A DNA stretch of 64,000 nt from an uncultured Parabacteroides sp. (GTDB lineage: Bacteria > Bacteroidota > Bacteroidia > Bacteroidales > Tannerellaceae). A program made the translations under genes and the position numbers. Under the pieces are notes generated by a model. That model was not told where the DNA came from. It did no database searches and saw only the letters and a list, made by a program, of their open reading frames with translations. The stretch covers positions 1 to 64,000 of the forward strand of contig CAJTMR010000006.1 of assembly GCA_910577325.1 (NCBI GenBank), written 5' to 3'. Positions 7,272 through 16,343 of the stretch are shown here, one piece after another; the stretch's first letter is position 1, and each line of letters opens with the position of its first letter.

Positions 7272-9557
7272 ATGACACGATTAAACAAGACAATAGCATT
7301 TCTCTGCCTGTTTTCAGGTTGCTTTCAAACAGTCGTTTGGGGACAAACGATTAGCGGAAAAATAACAGATGCCCGGCAACGGCCCATAGACGGCGCGACT
7401 GTCATTCTGCAAGCGACGGACTCGACCTATGTGGCGGCATCCGTATCCGACGCCGACGGCATATTCGTTTTTAAAAGCCGACAGGAAGAATACCGCCTGA
7501 TAATACAACACCTTTTATATGAAACCAGACAAATGACAGGCAAGGGAAACGATGCCGGAATCATCCGGCTTCAACCCAAGGACTATGCTTTGGATGAAGT
7601 CGTCATAAAGGCCGAACGTCCTTTTGCAAAAGTGGAAAACGGACTTTTAGGGTATGACCTTGCTGTCCTTACCCAAAACCGACTCGTAAACAATGCCTAT
7701 GAAGCATTGACAAAGATACCGGGAGTGCAAGAAGACAGAGGAATACTGACTTTGGCAGGAGCGGGAAAACTGACTGTCATCCTGAACGGCAAACCTGCCA
7801 CGATGGATGCCGGACAACTTGAAGCAATCTTGCGCAATACCCCGGTCGACCGTGTGGAAAAAGCGGAAGTAATGTACAGCGCGCCTCCCGAATATCATGT
7901 ACGGGGTGCGGCTGTCAATATCGTTTTGAAGCGTTCAAACGACTACTCTTTTCAGGGAGAGATAAGTGCCGACTATAAAAACCAGTACTTCAATGACGGG
8001 GGGATGAATGGAAACTTTCGTTTATCAACTCCCAAAATGGCTTTTGATGTGATGTACGGAGCAAACAACGTGAAAAAGATGGAGTACATAGACCTTGATT
8101 CCAAACATACACTGAAAGATGAGCTGCATCATATCATACAAAACGAACAGTTGCGCAGTAAGTACCGGAAGCACGACCTCAGAGCGGCCTTTGAATATAA
8201 CTTCACAGGCAAAAACAATATCAATATGGCATACACAGGCAGTTATACCCCCGACCGGCATAATAACAGCCGGACATCAGGCAACTACCAAACCGGCAAT
8301 GTGGATAAATACGTCGACAACCAAATGCACAATGTCACCTTGCAATATCATTCAGGCTTCGGGCTCGAAATAGGCGGCGACTATACACATTATACCTCCA
8401 ATAACAATCAAAGGCTATATGCCGATTATCAAGATGGGAATCAGAGTCGTTTCTTTATGGTTGGCGGGCAAAGGATAGACCGCTATTCCATCCATGCAGA
8501 CCGGAAACATGCTTTATCCAAAGGATGGAACCTGGGTTACGGGGTCTCCTACCGGTTTGCCAAAGACCTTGATTTCCAAACTTACGATGAAGTGGCAGGT
8601 AACATTCAAACCCAAAATACATATTCCAATCTAAGAGAACAAACTACCGGCTTTTATGTATCATTGAGCAAAAACCATACAACAGGTACATCTTTATCCG
8701 TTTCTGCTACGGGAGAATATTATACGATTGGCAATTATCATAAATGGGCAGTCTACCCGCAAGCATCATTGACTTACTTTGAAACACCGAAACATATGTT
8801 TCAACTTTCATTATCTACGGACAAGACTTATCCAAGCTATTGGGATATGCAATCTTCCGTCAGTTATCTGAACGGATATACGGAACTGCAGGGCACACCG
8901 GGGTTGAAACCGATGACAAACTATAACCTGAATGGGAATTATATATGGCAGCAGAAATACATCTTTGGTTTGTTTTTCACGCACACATCAGACTATTTCA
9001 CACAAGCCGCCTACCAATCGACTGACAGGCTGGCACTAATCTATAAAAATACAAATTGGAACTATATGCAGGTATGGGGAGCAAATATCATATTCCCCTT
9101 TAAAGCAGGAAACCGGCTGGATTCCCGATTAACCTTGGTCGGAATGCAGATGCACCAACGCTGTGACGATTTTTTCGACATTCCTTTCAATCGTAAGAAA
9201 TGGGTATTTGGCGGCACGCTGGATAATACGTTTAAAGTAAACAAGAATTTGTCTTTCGAACTGACGGGAAATGTACAGACCCCTGTCATACAAGGGACAT
9301 TTGACATAGAATCTATTTTTAATCTCACCGCCGGACTGCGATGGAATCTTGCCAATGACAAATTGAGCTTATCCGCCCGTTGCAATGACATGTTTGATAC
9401 GGGGATGCCTGCGACACGAGTCCGTTTCAAGGGGCAAAACCTGAATATGGACAGCGGGAGTTACTCACGGGCGTTTACGCTGCATTTCAGTTACCGCTTT
9501 GGCGGATATAAGAAAAAGGAGATAAAAGGAGTAGATACATCAAGATTCAGGTACTGA
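7272..9557 (+). CDS. TonB-dependent-receptor-like outer-membrane barrel protein
   Basis: The protein has 761 residues. A signal peptide ends near VVWGQ (residue 25). A carboxypeptidase-regulatory-like domain (ISGKITDARQRPIDGATVIL) occupies about 26-110. A plug-like region follows (ALTKIPGVQEDRGILTLAGA, VDRVEKAEVMYS), then a long beta barrel ending in LHFSYRFGG. This is the OMP_b-brl_3 type of receptor-like barrel, not SusC, and no SusD accompanies it. It probably imports an unknown ligand across the outer membrane. The C-terminus runs about ten polar residues past the last strand. The downstream lipoprotein starts after 12 bases. Confidence 0.82.
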   Translation: MTRLNKTIAFLCLFSGCFQTVVWGQTISGKITDARQRPIDGATVILQATDSTYVAASVSDADGIFVFKSRQEEYRLIIQHLLYETRQMTGKGNDAGIIRLQPKDYALDEVVIKAERPFAKVENGLLGYDLAVLTQNRLVNNAYEALTKIPGVQEDRGILTLAGAGKLTVILNGKPATMDAGQLEAILRNTPVDRVEKAEVMYSAPPEYHVRGAAVNIVLKRSNDYSFQGEISADYKNQYFNDGGMNGNFRLSTPKMAFDVMYGANNVKKMEYIDLDSKHTLKDELHHIIQNEQLRSKYRKHDLRAAFEYNFTGKNNINMAYTGSYTPDRHNNSRTSGNYQTGNVDKYVDNQMHNVTLQYHSGFGLEIGGDYTHYTSNNNQRLYADYQDGNQSRFFMVGGQRIDRYSIHADRKHALSKGWNLGYGVSYRFAKDLDFQTYDEVAGNIQTQNTYSNLREQTTGFYVSLSKNHTTGTSLSVSATGEYYTIGNYHKWAVYPQASLTYFETPKHMFQLSLSTDKTYPSYWDMQSSVSYLNGYTELQGTPGLKPMTNYNLNGNYIWQQKYIFGLFFTHTSDYFTQAAYQSTDRLALIYKNTNWNYMQVWGANIIFPFKAGNRLDSRLTLVGMQMHQRCDDFFDIPFNRKKWVFGGTLDNTFKVNKNLSFELTGNVQTPVIQGTFDIESIFNLTAGLRWNLANDKLSLSARCNDMFDTGMPATRVRFKGQNLNMDSGSYSRAFTLHFSYRFGGYKKKEIKGVDTSRFRY

Positions 9558-9569
9558 TTCAAGAATGAT

Positions 9570-9821
9570 ATGAGAACATTGTTGCTAATTCTGAGTGTTT
9601 TATGTTTCGGTTCATGCAAAACGTCATTGATTACCTATCGAAACGGATATATATTTGACAAGCAAGGTGAAACGATTGGCAATTATGCCAACGGATATAT
9701 TTATAGCCCGGAAAGAATACTTAAAGGATATTATTCCAACGGTTATATTTATGATGACAGCCACAATATCATAGGAAATTATGCAAATGGATATGTGAAA
9801 ATGAAAAGCAAAGGTGATTGA
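9570..9821 (+). CDS. Small beta-flower repeat lipoprotein
   Basis: The protein has 83 residues. The N-terminus has a lipobox (LSVLCFGSC) with Cys at about residue 16. The rest is a short repeat with consensus NGYIyd....iigNYANGY (NGYIFDKQGETIGNYANGY, then NGYIYSPERILKGYYSNGY and NGYIYDDSHNIIGNYANGY). This matches the four- or five-fold beta-flower families of Bacteroidetes, whose function is unknown. It is the last gene of the DUF4858-like/barrel cluster, 12 bases after the barrel gene. A surface-exposed accessory role is an inference. Confidence 0.72.
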   Translation: MRTLLLILSVLCFGSCKTSLITYRNGYIFDKQGETIGNYANGYIYSPERILKGYYSNGYIYDDSHNIIGNYANGYVKMKSKGD

Positions 9822-10380
9822 TAATATAATTTCAACGCTACATGAAACTTGTGCCTGCTGTTCAAGGCAAGTATCAAAACCCTGCAACGCTACCGGGCCG
9901 GCGATGCGCTGCCGTACTTCGCTATCAGCGGAAATTACAGGTTATTGTACAATACTGTTTCATTAACAACAAAACACCCCCTTTAGGAATAGCTGTAAAT
10001 GTTGTTTTTTCAACGACAAAAAAGAGTTTTCGGTATGAAATGCGCAGTTTTTTGCCACAAAGACGGTCGTCACCACCGTGAAGTGCCGGAGCTATAGACG
10101 GCGATTCTCCGGGAGTTTGGCTTTTTCAGAACGTCAGGATATCCTGCTTTGCGGAAACAAAAAGAGGCTGTTTTCCAATGTCCTGCCGTGTCCGTTTGGA
10201 TAACAAAAAACATACTTCCTTTCACAAGATACACCTTCCGTTATGGTTTTCCTTTTTTACGTTTCACTTCTATGTTGCAAGTACATTGTCAATGTCATTT
10301 CAAGCCAAAAATAAGCATTAAAATTCCAGTAAATTCAAAAAGTTAGCAAAACTTTTCTTTCAAGAGAAAAGGAATATTCT
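9822..10380. other. Intergenic region with a likely degraded coding remnant
   Basis: About 560 bases without an intact gene. At roughly 9850-9962 on the plus strand one frame reads IKTLQRYRAGDALPYFAISG with no start codon and a stop after KHPL. This resembles part of the VirE N-terminal/primase-like proteins found on Bacteroidetes mobile elements. Around 10036-10085 another frame reads MKCAVFCHKDGRHHREVPE and then stops. These may be relics of a decayed element. I see no repeats or attachment site. Confidence 0.35.
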
Positions 10381-10388
10381 TACATTTG
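10381..10388 (+). promoter_or_regulatory. Putative -7 box for the NAD(P)H-hydrate repair gene
   Basis: TACATTTG fits TAnnTTTG, 27 bases before the ATG at 10415. A small inverted repeat (CTTTTCT...AGAAAAG) lies just upstream at about 10352-10371 and covers the -33 region. Confidence 0.5.
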
Positions 10389-10414
10389 TCTCTCAAAGAA
10401 ACAATGACAACAGT

Positions 10415-11926
10415 ATGATAAAGATATTCTCAACGGACAAAGTCAGAGAGCTCGATAAATATACCATTCAACACGAACCGATCAGCTCCATCGACCTGGT
10501 AGAACGTGCGGCAACCGTATTTACAAGTGAATTTTGCCGCCGTTACTCCAAACAGACCCGTATTATCGTATTTGCCGGACAAGGAAACAACGGAGCCGAC
10601 GCGTTGGCAATCGCCCGTATGTTGACGGAAACCGGTTATCGGGTAGAAACTTATTTGTTCAATCCGACCATGCGTCTTTCCGAAGACTGCGAACTGAACA
10701 AACAACGGTTGCTCAATATGGAAAAGATCGAATTTACAGAAGTCGTAGACGATTTTGTACCGCCCGTACTTGAGGAGCGGGATGTCGTGATAGACGGATT
10801 GTTCGGTTCAGGCCTGAATCACCCCTTAACCGGCGGTTTTGCCGCAATGGTGAGATATATTAACCAGTCGGATGCAACCATTGTGGCGATTGATATCCCT
10901 TCCGGCCTGTTTGGAGAAGATAACCGCAAAAACGATCCGGATTCCATTATCCATGCCGACTTGACTCTGACATTCAGTTTCCCGAAGTTAGCGTTCCTGC
11001 TTCCTGAAAATGCCGAATTTGTCGGTGAATGGAAAGTGCTGGATATCCTCTTACATCCAAAAATAACTGCCAACACTCCTACACAATTCACCTTAGTAAC
11101 GGAAGAAGATATTGCTGCCGTCTTCCAGCCCCGCAACCGCTTTGCCCATAAAGGGACATTCGGACATGCCCTCCTTATAGCCGGAAGCCGTGGAAAAATA
11201 GGGGCCGCTCTCCTTTCCGCCAAAGCTTGCCTCAGAAGCGGAGCCGGTTTGCTGACCGTTCATGTCCCCGAACGGGGTGAACAGATCTTGCAGACCTCTT
11301 TTCCGGAAGCGATGGTCGACCTGGACTCCCACCCGGATCATTTCAGCTCTGTATCCGGTGTAAAAGCCTACGCTTCTATCGCAATTGGACCGGGTTTAGG
11401 GAAACATCCAGATTCCGCCAAAGCACTTGAACAATTACTCCAAGTAGTGGAAAAGCCGCTTGTGATTGATGCGGACGCACTGAACCTGATCGCAGCCAAT
11501 AAAGATTTATTGAAACGCATTCCTCCACGCAGCATCCTTACACCACATCCCAAAGAATTCGACCGGATAGCGGGTGAAAGCAGCAATTCATACGAGCGGC
11601 TGCAAAAAGCTCAGACCTTCGCTATCGATCATCAGGTTTGTGTTGTCCTGAAAGGGGCTTATACAGCAATCTGCACAGCTACCGGAAACGTTTATTTCAA
11701 CAATTGCGGCAATCCGGGTATGGCCACGGCCGGTTGTGGCGACATTTTGACCGGTATCATTCTGGCATTGCTTGCGCAAGGGTTAGAACCTGAAACAGCC
11801 GCCGTTGCAGGTGTTTTCCTTCACGGGACAGCAGGTGACCTGGCTGCCCTCTACCATTCCGAAGAAAGCATGATCGCCAGTGATATCACGGATATGCTGG
11901 GAAAAGCGTTCAAGCAGATAAAATAA
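10415..11926 (+). CDS. Bifunctional NAD(P)H-hydrate epimerase/ADP-dependent dehydratase
   Basis: This enzyme repairs damaged NAD(P)H hydrates. It has 503 residues. The N-terminal YjeF-N epimerase domain (about 1-215) holds GQGNNGADALAIARML and DGLFGSGLNHPL. The C-terminal ribokinase-like dehydratase domain (about 225-500) holds GTFGHALLIAGSRGKIGAAL, LTPHPKEFDRI and GNPGMATAGCGDILTGIILA, the last containing the catalytic Asp. The fused form is usual in bacteria. It stands alone with its own promoter-like element. A MITE-like palindrome begins 27 bases downstream. Confidence 0.95.
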   Translation: MIKIFSTDKVRELDKYTIQHEPISSIDLVERAATVFTSEFCRRYSKQTRIIVFAGQGNNGADALAIARMLTETGYRVETYLFNPTMRLSEDCELNKQRLLNMEKIEFTEVVDDFVPPVLEERDVVIDGLFGSGLNHPLTGGFAAMVRYINQSDATIVAIDIPSGLFGEDNRKNDPDSIIHADLTLTFSFPKLAFLLPENAEFVGEWKVLDILLHPKITANTPTQFTLVTEEDIAAVFQPRNRFAHKGTFGHALLIAGSRGKIGAALLSAKACLRSGAGLLTVHVPERGEQILQTSFPEAMVDLDSHPDHFSSVSGVKAYASIAIGPGLGKHPDSAKALEQLLQVVEKPLVIDADALNLIAANKDLLKRIPPRSILTPHPKEFDRIAGESSNSYERLQKAQTFAIDHQVCVVLKGAYTAICTATGNVYFNNCGNPGMATAGCGDILTGIILALLAQGLEPETAAVAGVFLHGTAGDLAALYHSEESMIASDITDMLGKAFKQIK

Positions 11927-11952
11927 AAATACTCCATATATTCAACTCGATA

Positions 11953-12127
11953 TAAGAGCCTGTTTAAATTTTCTTCAAAAAGTTTTTTCAGCTTCTTTTG
12001 AGTTTCTTTCCGGTCTGTTTTTCTGTTTTTATTCGTCACATAGCCGGCTACGCTCCTTATAAGAACAGAAAAACATCCTCAAAAAGAACTCACAAAAGAA
12101 TGTTGAACAAGATTAAACAGGCTCTTA
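11953..12127. repeat. 175-bp palindromic MITE-like element
   Basis: The two ends are inverted copies (TAAGAGCCTGTTTAA and its complement). Similarity continues inward over most of the element, e.g. AACAGAAAAAC on both sides of a GC-rich centre (AGCCGGCTACGCTCC). The whole element would fold into a long imperfect hairpin. It contains no gene. It lies between two same-direction genes, and the rest of the 11927-12312 gap holds only a promoter. No clear target duplication is visible. Confidence 0.7.
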
Positions 12128-12243
12128 GGTATTGTCACAAAAAGGGAAAAAACTATTTTATGGCAATATCTTTCGTTATATGATCCACTTATCGCCTCAT
12201 GTATCTACAAAATGATCTAAAAAAGGAAAATAGGCTTTTCCGG

Positions 12244-12274
12244 TTGGTTACTAACAAAATATTTCATAGTTTTG
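12244..12274 (+). promoter_or_regulatory. Promoter of the DUF4831-peptide transporter pair
   Basis: TTGG at 12244-12247, a 19-base spacer and TAGTTTTG at 12267-12274 fit the Bacteroides -33/-7 pattern, 38 bases before the ATG. Confidence 0.6.
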
Positions 12275-12312
12275 TACAATCATTTATATAGAGATTAAAC
12301 TTAGATTAGAAT

Positions 12313-13380
12313 ATGAAAAATTTAATCATTATAGCCAGTCTGTTATTTAGTTTACCCATTATGGCTCAAACCAAAGTTGTAAAGAAAAATGCCGTCAAGG
12401 CAAACAACTTCGGTATAACTTATTCGCTTCCCAAAACATCTCTGGTTGTAGATGCAGAAGTCACGAAAGTAACTTGCAAAGCAGGTCCTTACTATAAATA
12501 CGCAGAAAAATATTTAGGAGTAAAAGACGCTATCACAGAAGATAAAGTCTTTTACGAATTAGGGAAAGTCAGCTTGATCAATAAAGGAGTGCCTGATGCG
12601 GACAATACTTTTATCGTTGAATTTAAAGCCGGGACAGTTGCTCCATACGCCTATTTGACAGAAGACGGACTGCTGTGTTCCATCAATGCCGAATACACGC
12701 CCGATGAATCCGCACTGGAAGCGGCAAGAAAGAAAAACCAGACTCCGGAAAAATTAACCGATGCTTCTGTTTTTTCAGAAGAGTTACTTATGGCAGGATC
12801 TACAGCCAAACAGGCCGAAGTGGCTGCCAAACAAATCTACCGTATCCGAGAAAGCCGTATGAACATCCTTACAGGTGACGCCGATAACCTACCGCCTGAC
12901 GGCGAAGCGATGAAGTTGGTCATCCAACAATTGGAAGAACAGGAAAAAGCGTTAACCAATTTATTCACTGGCATCCGGACAAAGGAAGTTAGCGATTACG
13001 AAGTGACAATTGTTCCTTTCGACAACCTCGAAAAAGAAGTATTATTCCGATTTTCCTCCCAGTTGGGTATCGTGGATGCCGATGATTTGGGCGGAGTACC
13101 TGTATACATGAACTTAAAAGCCATTGACCGCGCTCCGGTTTTAGATCCGAAAGAAGCTGAAAAGAAAGAAAAATCCTTGAAGGGCATTATATATAACGTA
13201 CCGGGTAAAGCCAGTATAGAAATCAGCATGAACAAAAAAACACTTTACAAAGGCGAAGCACAAATTACCCAGTTCGGTACGCAGGAAGGCCTCGCCCCCA
13301 TTATGTTTGAAGATAAAAAAACTCCGGTAAAAGTTTATTTCTATCCGGAAACAGGTGCTATAAAACAAATTATTCAATAA
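12313..13380 (+). CDS. Exported DUF4831-family protein
   Basis: The protein has 355 residues with a signal peptide (LIIASLLFSLPIMAQ, cut near residue 19). It is mixed alpha/beta and charged. It contains NNFGITYSLPKTSLVVDAEV near the N-terminus and a central helical stretch rich in Glu and Lys. I recognise the DUF4831 family of Bacteroidetes, whose function is not known. It lies 21 bases upstream of the POT peptide transporter on the same strand, so the two are probably transcribed together. Location is probably periplasmic. Confidence 0.82.
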   Translation: MKNLIIIASLLFSLPIMAQTKVVKKNAVKANNFGITYSLPKTSLVVDAEVTKVTCKAGPYYKYAEKYLGVKDAITEDKVFYELGKVSLINKGVPDADNTFIVEFKAGTVAPYAYLTEDGLLCSINAEYTPDESALEAARKKNQTPEKLTDASVFSEELLMAGSTAKQAEVAAKQIYRIRESRMNILTGDADNLPPDGEAMKLVIQQLEEQEKALTNLFTGIRTKEVSDYEVTIVPFDNLEKEVLFRFSSQLGIVDADDLGGVPVYMNLKAIDRAPVLDPKEAEKKEKSLKGIIYNVPGKASIEISMNKKTLYKGEAQITQFGTQEGLAPIMFEDKKTPVKVYFYPETGAIKQIIQ

Positions 13381-13401
13381 TCATCTAACAATTTTAATTC
13401 T

Positions 13402-14928
13402 ATGTTTGAAGGACAACCTAAAGGTTTATTTGCTTTAGCCTTGGCAAATACAGGCGAGCGTTTCGGTTATTATACCATGATTGCTGTCTTTGCCTTATTT
13501 CTTAGAGAGAATTTCGGCCTTGATCCGGGTACAGCGGGAGCCATTTACAGTACATTCCTCGGATTAGTATATTTCTTGCCATTCGTCGGAGGTATTTTAG
13601 CCGACAAGTACGGATTCGGCAAAATGGTAACGATCGGTATCCTGATCATGTTCTTGGGATATTTATTCCTCTCGATTCCGTTGGGAGGTGATACGGCTGC
13701 ATTTGTCTGCATGCTGGCGGCCCTGCTCTTCATCGCATTCGGGACCGGTTTATTCAAAGGCAACCTTCAGGTGATGGTGGGCAATTTATACGACAGTCCT
13801 GAATATGCATCAAAACGTGACTCCGCGTTTTCCATCTTCTACATGGCGATCAACATCGGAGCCCTCTTTGCTCCTACGGCAGCCGTAGAGATCAAACGCT
13901 GGGCGGAAGAAAGCTTAGGCTACACATCGCATGATGCTTATCACTTCTCTTTTGCCGTAGCTTGTGCCTCTTTGGTGATCTCTATCGCCATCTACTATCT
14001 GTTCCGTTCTACTTTCCGTCATGTGGAAGGAGGCGAACGCAAAAGCGGTGTCACTGAAACAGAAGTGCAACAACTTTCGCCAGCCGAAACCAAGGCGCGT
14101 ATCGTGGCACTTTGCTTAGTGTTTGCCGTCGTCATCTTCTTCTGGATGGCATTCCACCAGAACGGTTTGGCACTGACTTACTTTGCCGATGAATTCACGG
14201 CCAAGAGTGCGTCAGGCTTGCAGGCCATGCCTTTCGATGTGTTCAACCTGGTATTCGTCATCTTCATCGTGTATGCCTTGTTTTCACTCTTCCAAAGCAA
14301 GACAGGCAAAGGAAAGATGATCTCAGCTTTCGTTATTATTGCATCCTTAGGCGCCCTCTGCTACAAATATATGAGTTTGAACGGCGATATCGCTGTCAGC
14401 GCGCCTATATTCCAGCATTTCAACCCGTTCTATGTTGTAGCCTTGACACCGGTGAGTATGGCTATTTTCAGCTCGCTGGCAAACAAAGGAAAAGAGCCTT
14501 CCGCACCGCGCAAAATCGGTTGGGGTATGCTGATCGCCGCTTGCGGTTTCGGTGTAATGGCGTTCGGTTCTATCGGTCTACTCTCGCCGGCAGAGCAGGC
14601 GGAAGCGATCAAGGCCGGACAAGATGTCAACTGGGCTTCCCCCAACTTGTTGATCATGACTTATCTTGTGTTGACCTTTGCCGAATTGTTGCTTTCACCG
14701 ATGGGCATCTCGTTTGTGTCAAAAGTAGCGCCTCCCAAATATAAAGGAATGATGATGGGAGGATGGTTCGTAGCTACAGCTATCGGTAACATACTGGTAA
14801 TGATGGGGGGATACCTGTGGGGAAGCCTGCCATTGTGGAGTGTCTGGACCGTATTCATCGTTCTGTGCTTGATCTCCGCCCTGTTCATCTTCTCGATTAT
14901 GGGTAAGTTAGAGAAAGTAGCAAAATAA
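13402..14928 (+). CDS. POT/PTR-family peptide transporter (MFS)
   Basis: The protein has 508 residues with about 12-14 membrane segments. The family signature GERFGYYTMIAVFALFL near residues 17-33 carries the E-R-F-x-Y-Y motif used for proton coupling. FGTGLFKGNLQVMVGNLYD and SIFYMAINIGALFAP are typical of the POT family, and AELLLSPMGISFVSKVAP sits near the C-terminus. It imports di- and tripeptides with protons across the inner membrane. It follows the DUF4831 gene closely and is probably its operon partner. I see no terminator after it. Confidence 0.93.
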   Translation: MFEGQPKGLFALALANTGERFGYYTMIAVFALFLRENFGLDPGTAGAIYSTFLGLVYFLPFVGGILADKYGFGKMVTIGILIMFLGYLFLSIPLGGDTAAFVCMLAALLFIAFGTGLFKGNLQVMVGNLYDSPEYASKRDSAFSIFYMAINIGALFAPTAAVEIKRWAEESLGYTSHDAYHFSFAVACASLVISIAIYYLFRSTFRHVEGGERKSGVTETEVQQLSPAETKARIVALCLVFAVVIFFWMAFHQNGLALTYFADEFTAKSASGLQAMPFDVFNLVFVIFIVYALFSLFQSKTGKGKMISAFVIIASLGALCYKYMSLNGDIAVSAPIFQHFNPFYVVALTPVSMAIFSSLANKGKEPSAPRKIGWGMLIAACGFGVMAFGSIGLLSPAEQAEAIKAGQDVNWASPNLLIMTYLVLTFAELLLSPMGISFVSKVAPPKYKGMMMGGWFVATAIGNILVMMGGYLWGSLPLWSVWTVFIVLCLISALFIFSIMGKLEKVAK

Positions 14929-15290
14929 ATATACGTTCATTCTATCATTCATGAGAAAGCAGCATACATACAAATCCGTCACTCTCCGCTTCAGAAGGTG
15001 GAGCCGGAAAGGGTATGCCGCTTTCGTCAGCATACAATATGCCGTCACGATCGGACAATTGTCGGTTCATGTCTCCGAACGATTTCAAGAGAAAAACAGT
15101 TCGAACCATGCAACCGTGCTCATATCGGACAAAAACGGCAAGGAAAGCTGCGAAGGGGAAGAAGACCGTTACCGGGACGAGCACTCCGAAAGTCTCCTCA
15201 CGCTCTTCCTCCGCAGTATTGTTTATCCGGTTCCGGCAACCCTGTCGCCTGTGGCATCGTATATATACATATATAATAGAATAACATTTC
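14929..15290. other. Intergenic region between the peptide transporter and the biotin operon
   Basis: About 360 bases with several overlapping short open frames on both strands, none with recognisable domains or good composition. No tRNA, repeat or known riboswitch is visible. The last part leads into the hairpins before bioB. Confidence 0.4.
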
Positions 15291-15359
15291 CGAAATCGCG
15301 GAAGGTCCAGTTACGAGCTGAAGGCCTTCCGCGATTTTCGTTTATACAAATACGAAAAT
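15291..15359 (+). promoter_or_regulatory. bioB leader with two competing hairpins
   Basis: Hairpin 1 pairs AATCGCGGAAGG (15294-15305) with CCTTCCGCGATT (15325-15336), extended by CGA/TCG with one bulged T, and is followed by a T-rich stretch. Inverted repeat 2 pairs ATTTTCGT (15334-15341) with ACGAAAAT (15352-15359) and ends four bases before the bioB ATG. The two share 15334-15340, so they could be alternatives. This may be an attenuator, a terminator of upstream transcription, or a protein operator (repeat 2). Function is not shown. Confidence 0.5.
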
Positions 15360-15362
15360 TAT

Positions 15363-16343
15363 ATGATTGAAACACTCAAACAACATGTTCTTTCCGGTGG
15401 CATGATCAACAAAGAACAAGCAATAGAACTGGCAACCGCACCAAACAAAGAAGCCCTGTATGAAGCAGCCCATCAGATTACTCGCCACTTCATGGGAAAC
15501 AAGTTCGACACTTGCTCCATCATCAATGCCAAAAGCGGCAATTGTAGCGAAGACTGTAAATGGTGTGCACAGTCCGGACACTATAAAACGAACGTAACTC
15601 TTTACCCGTTACTATCCACAGAAGAATGTATCCGTCACGCTACGCACAACCATAAGCAAGGGATCGGCCGTTTTGCACTTGTCACCAGTGGGAAGAGGGT
15701 TTCGGACAAAGATATAGTAAAAATCACAGAAACCATACACCGTATCAAGCAAACCTGCGATATCAAATGTTGCGCATCGATGGGACTTTTAAGCCGTGAG
15801 CAACTGCAAGCCCTTTACGACAGCGGAACGGAAAATTACCATTGCAATATAGAAACAGCTCCCTCCTATTTCCATACCCTTTGCACGACCCATACGACCG
15901 AACAGAAACTCAAAACGATCCGGACGGCACGGGAAATAGGTTTCCGCATCTGTTCAGGCGGGATAATCGGAATGGGCGAAACGGTAGAGCAGCGCATCGA
16001 AATGGCATTGTTGCTTCAAAAGGAAGAGATTCTCTCTATCCCGTTGAACCTCCTGCAACCGATACCCGGCACACCATTGGAAAAGACACAACCTCTGACT
16101 GACGAAGAGTTCCTGACCACGATCGCCCTGTTCCGCTTCATCAACCCGAACGCTTACCTGCGTTTCTCGGGCGGACGAATGAAACTGAGTGAAAAAGTAC
16201 AGCGCAAAGCTCTCTATATAGGTATTAATTCGGCGATCATCGGCGATTTGCTGACAACTATCGGAAGCCGGGTGGCAGAAGACAAAGCCCTTTTCACATC
16301 CGAAGGATATTCATTAACCGAAAATACAAATTGGGAAAGATGA
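15363..16343 (+). CDS. bioB: Biotin synthase BioB
   Basis: This is a radical-SAM enzyme that inserts sulfur into dethiobiotin, the last step of biotin synthesis. The 326 residues carry the C-x3-C-x2-C cluster motif at about 61-68 (GNCSEDCKWCAQS) for the [4Fe-4S] cluster. The conserved ENYHCNIETAPSYF and LNLLQPIPGTPLE segments are present. Its stop overlaps the bioA start (ATGA). It heads a six-gene biotin operon, bioB-A-F-G-C-D, with coupled translation throughout. A structured leader lies directly upstream. Confidence 0.97.
   Translation: MIETLKQHVLSGGMINKEQAIELATAPNKEALYEAAHQITRHFMGNKFDTCSIINAKSGNCSEDCKWCAQSGHYKTNVTLYPLLSTEECIRHATHNHKQGIGRFALVTSGKRVSDKDIVKITETIHRIKQTCDIKCCASMGLLSREQLQALYDSGTENYHCNIETAPSYFHTLCTTHTTEQKLKTIRTAREIGFRICSGGIIGMGETVEQRIEMALLLQKEEILSIPLNLLQPIPGTPLEKTQPLTDEEFLTTIALFRFINPNAYLRFSGGRMKLSEKVQRKALYIGINSAIIGDLLTTIGSRVAEDKALFTSEGYSLTENTNWER

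Noticed and set aside
9842..10081. A 79-residue plus-strand ORF
   Set aside because: The plausible peptide similarity in this stretch lies in a different frame that has no start, so this ORF is probably not real.
14945..15284. Possible genes between the peptide transporter and bioB
   Set aside because: Four frames are open at once across this stretch, which is typical of base composition rather than coding; none has a recognisable motif.
15220..15362. A BirA operator or biotin-type riboswitch
   Set aside because: Only a partial half-site-like TTGTTTATCC is visible and the second half is missing; no known riboswitch fold was recognised.
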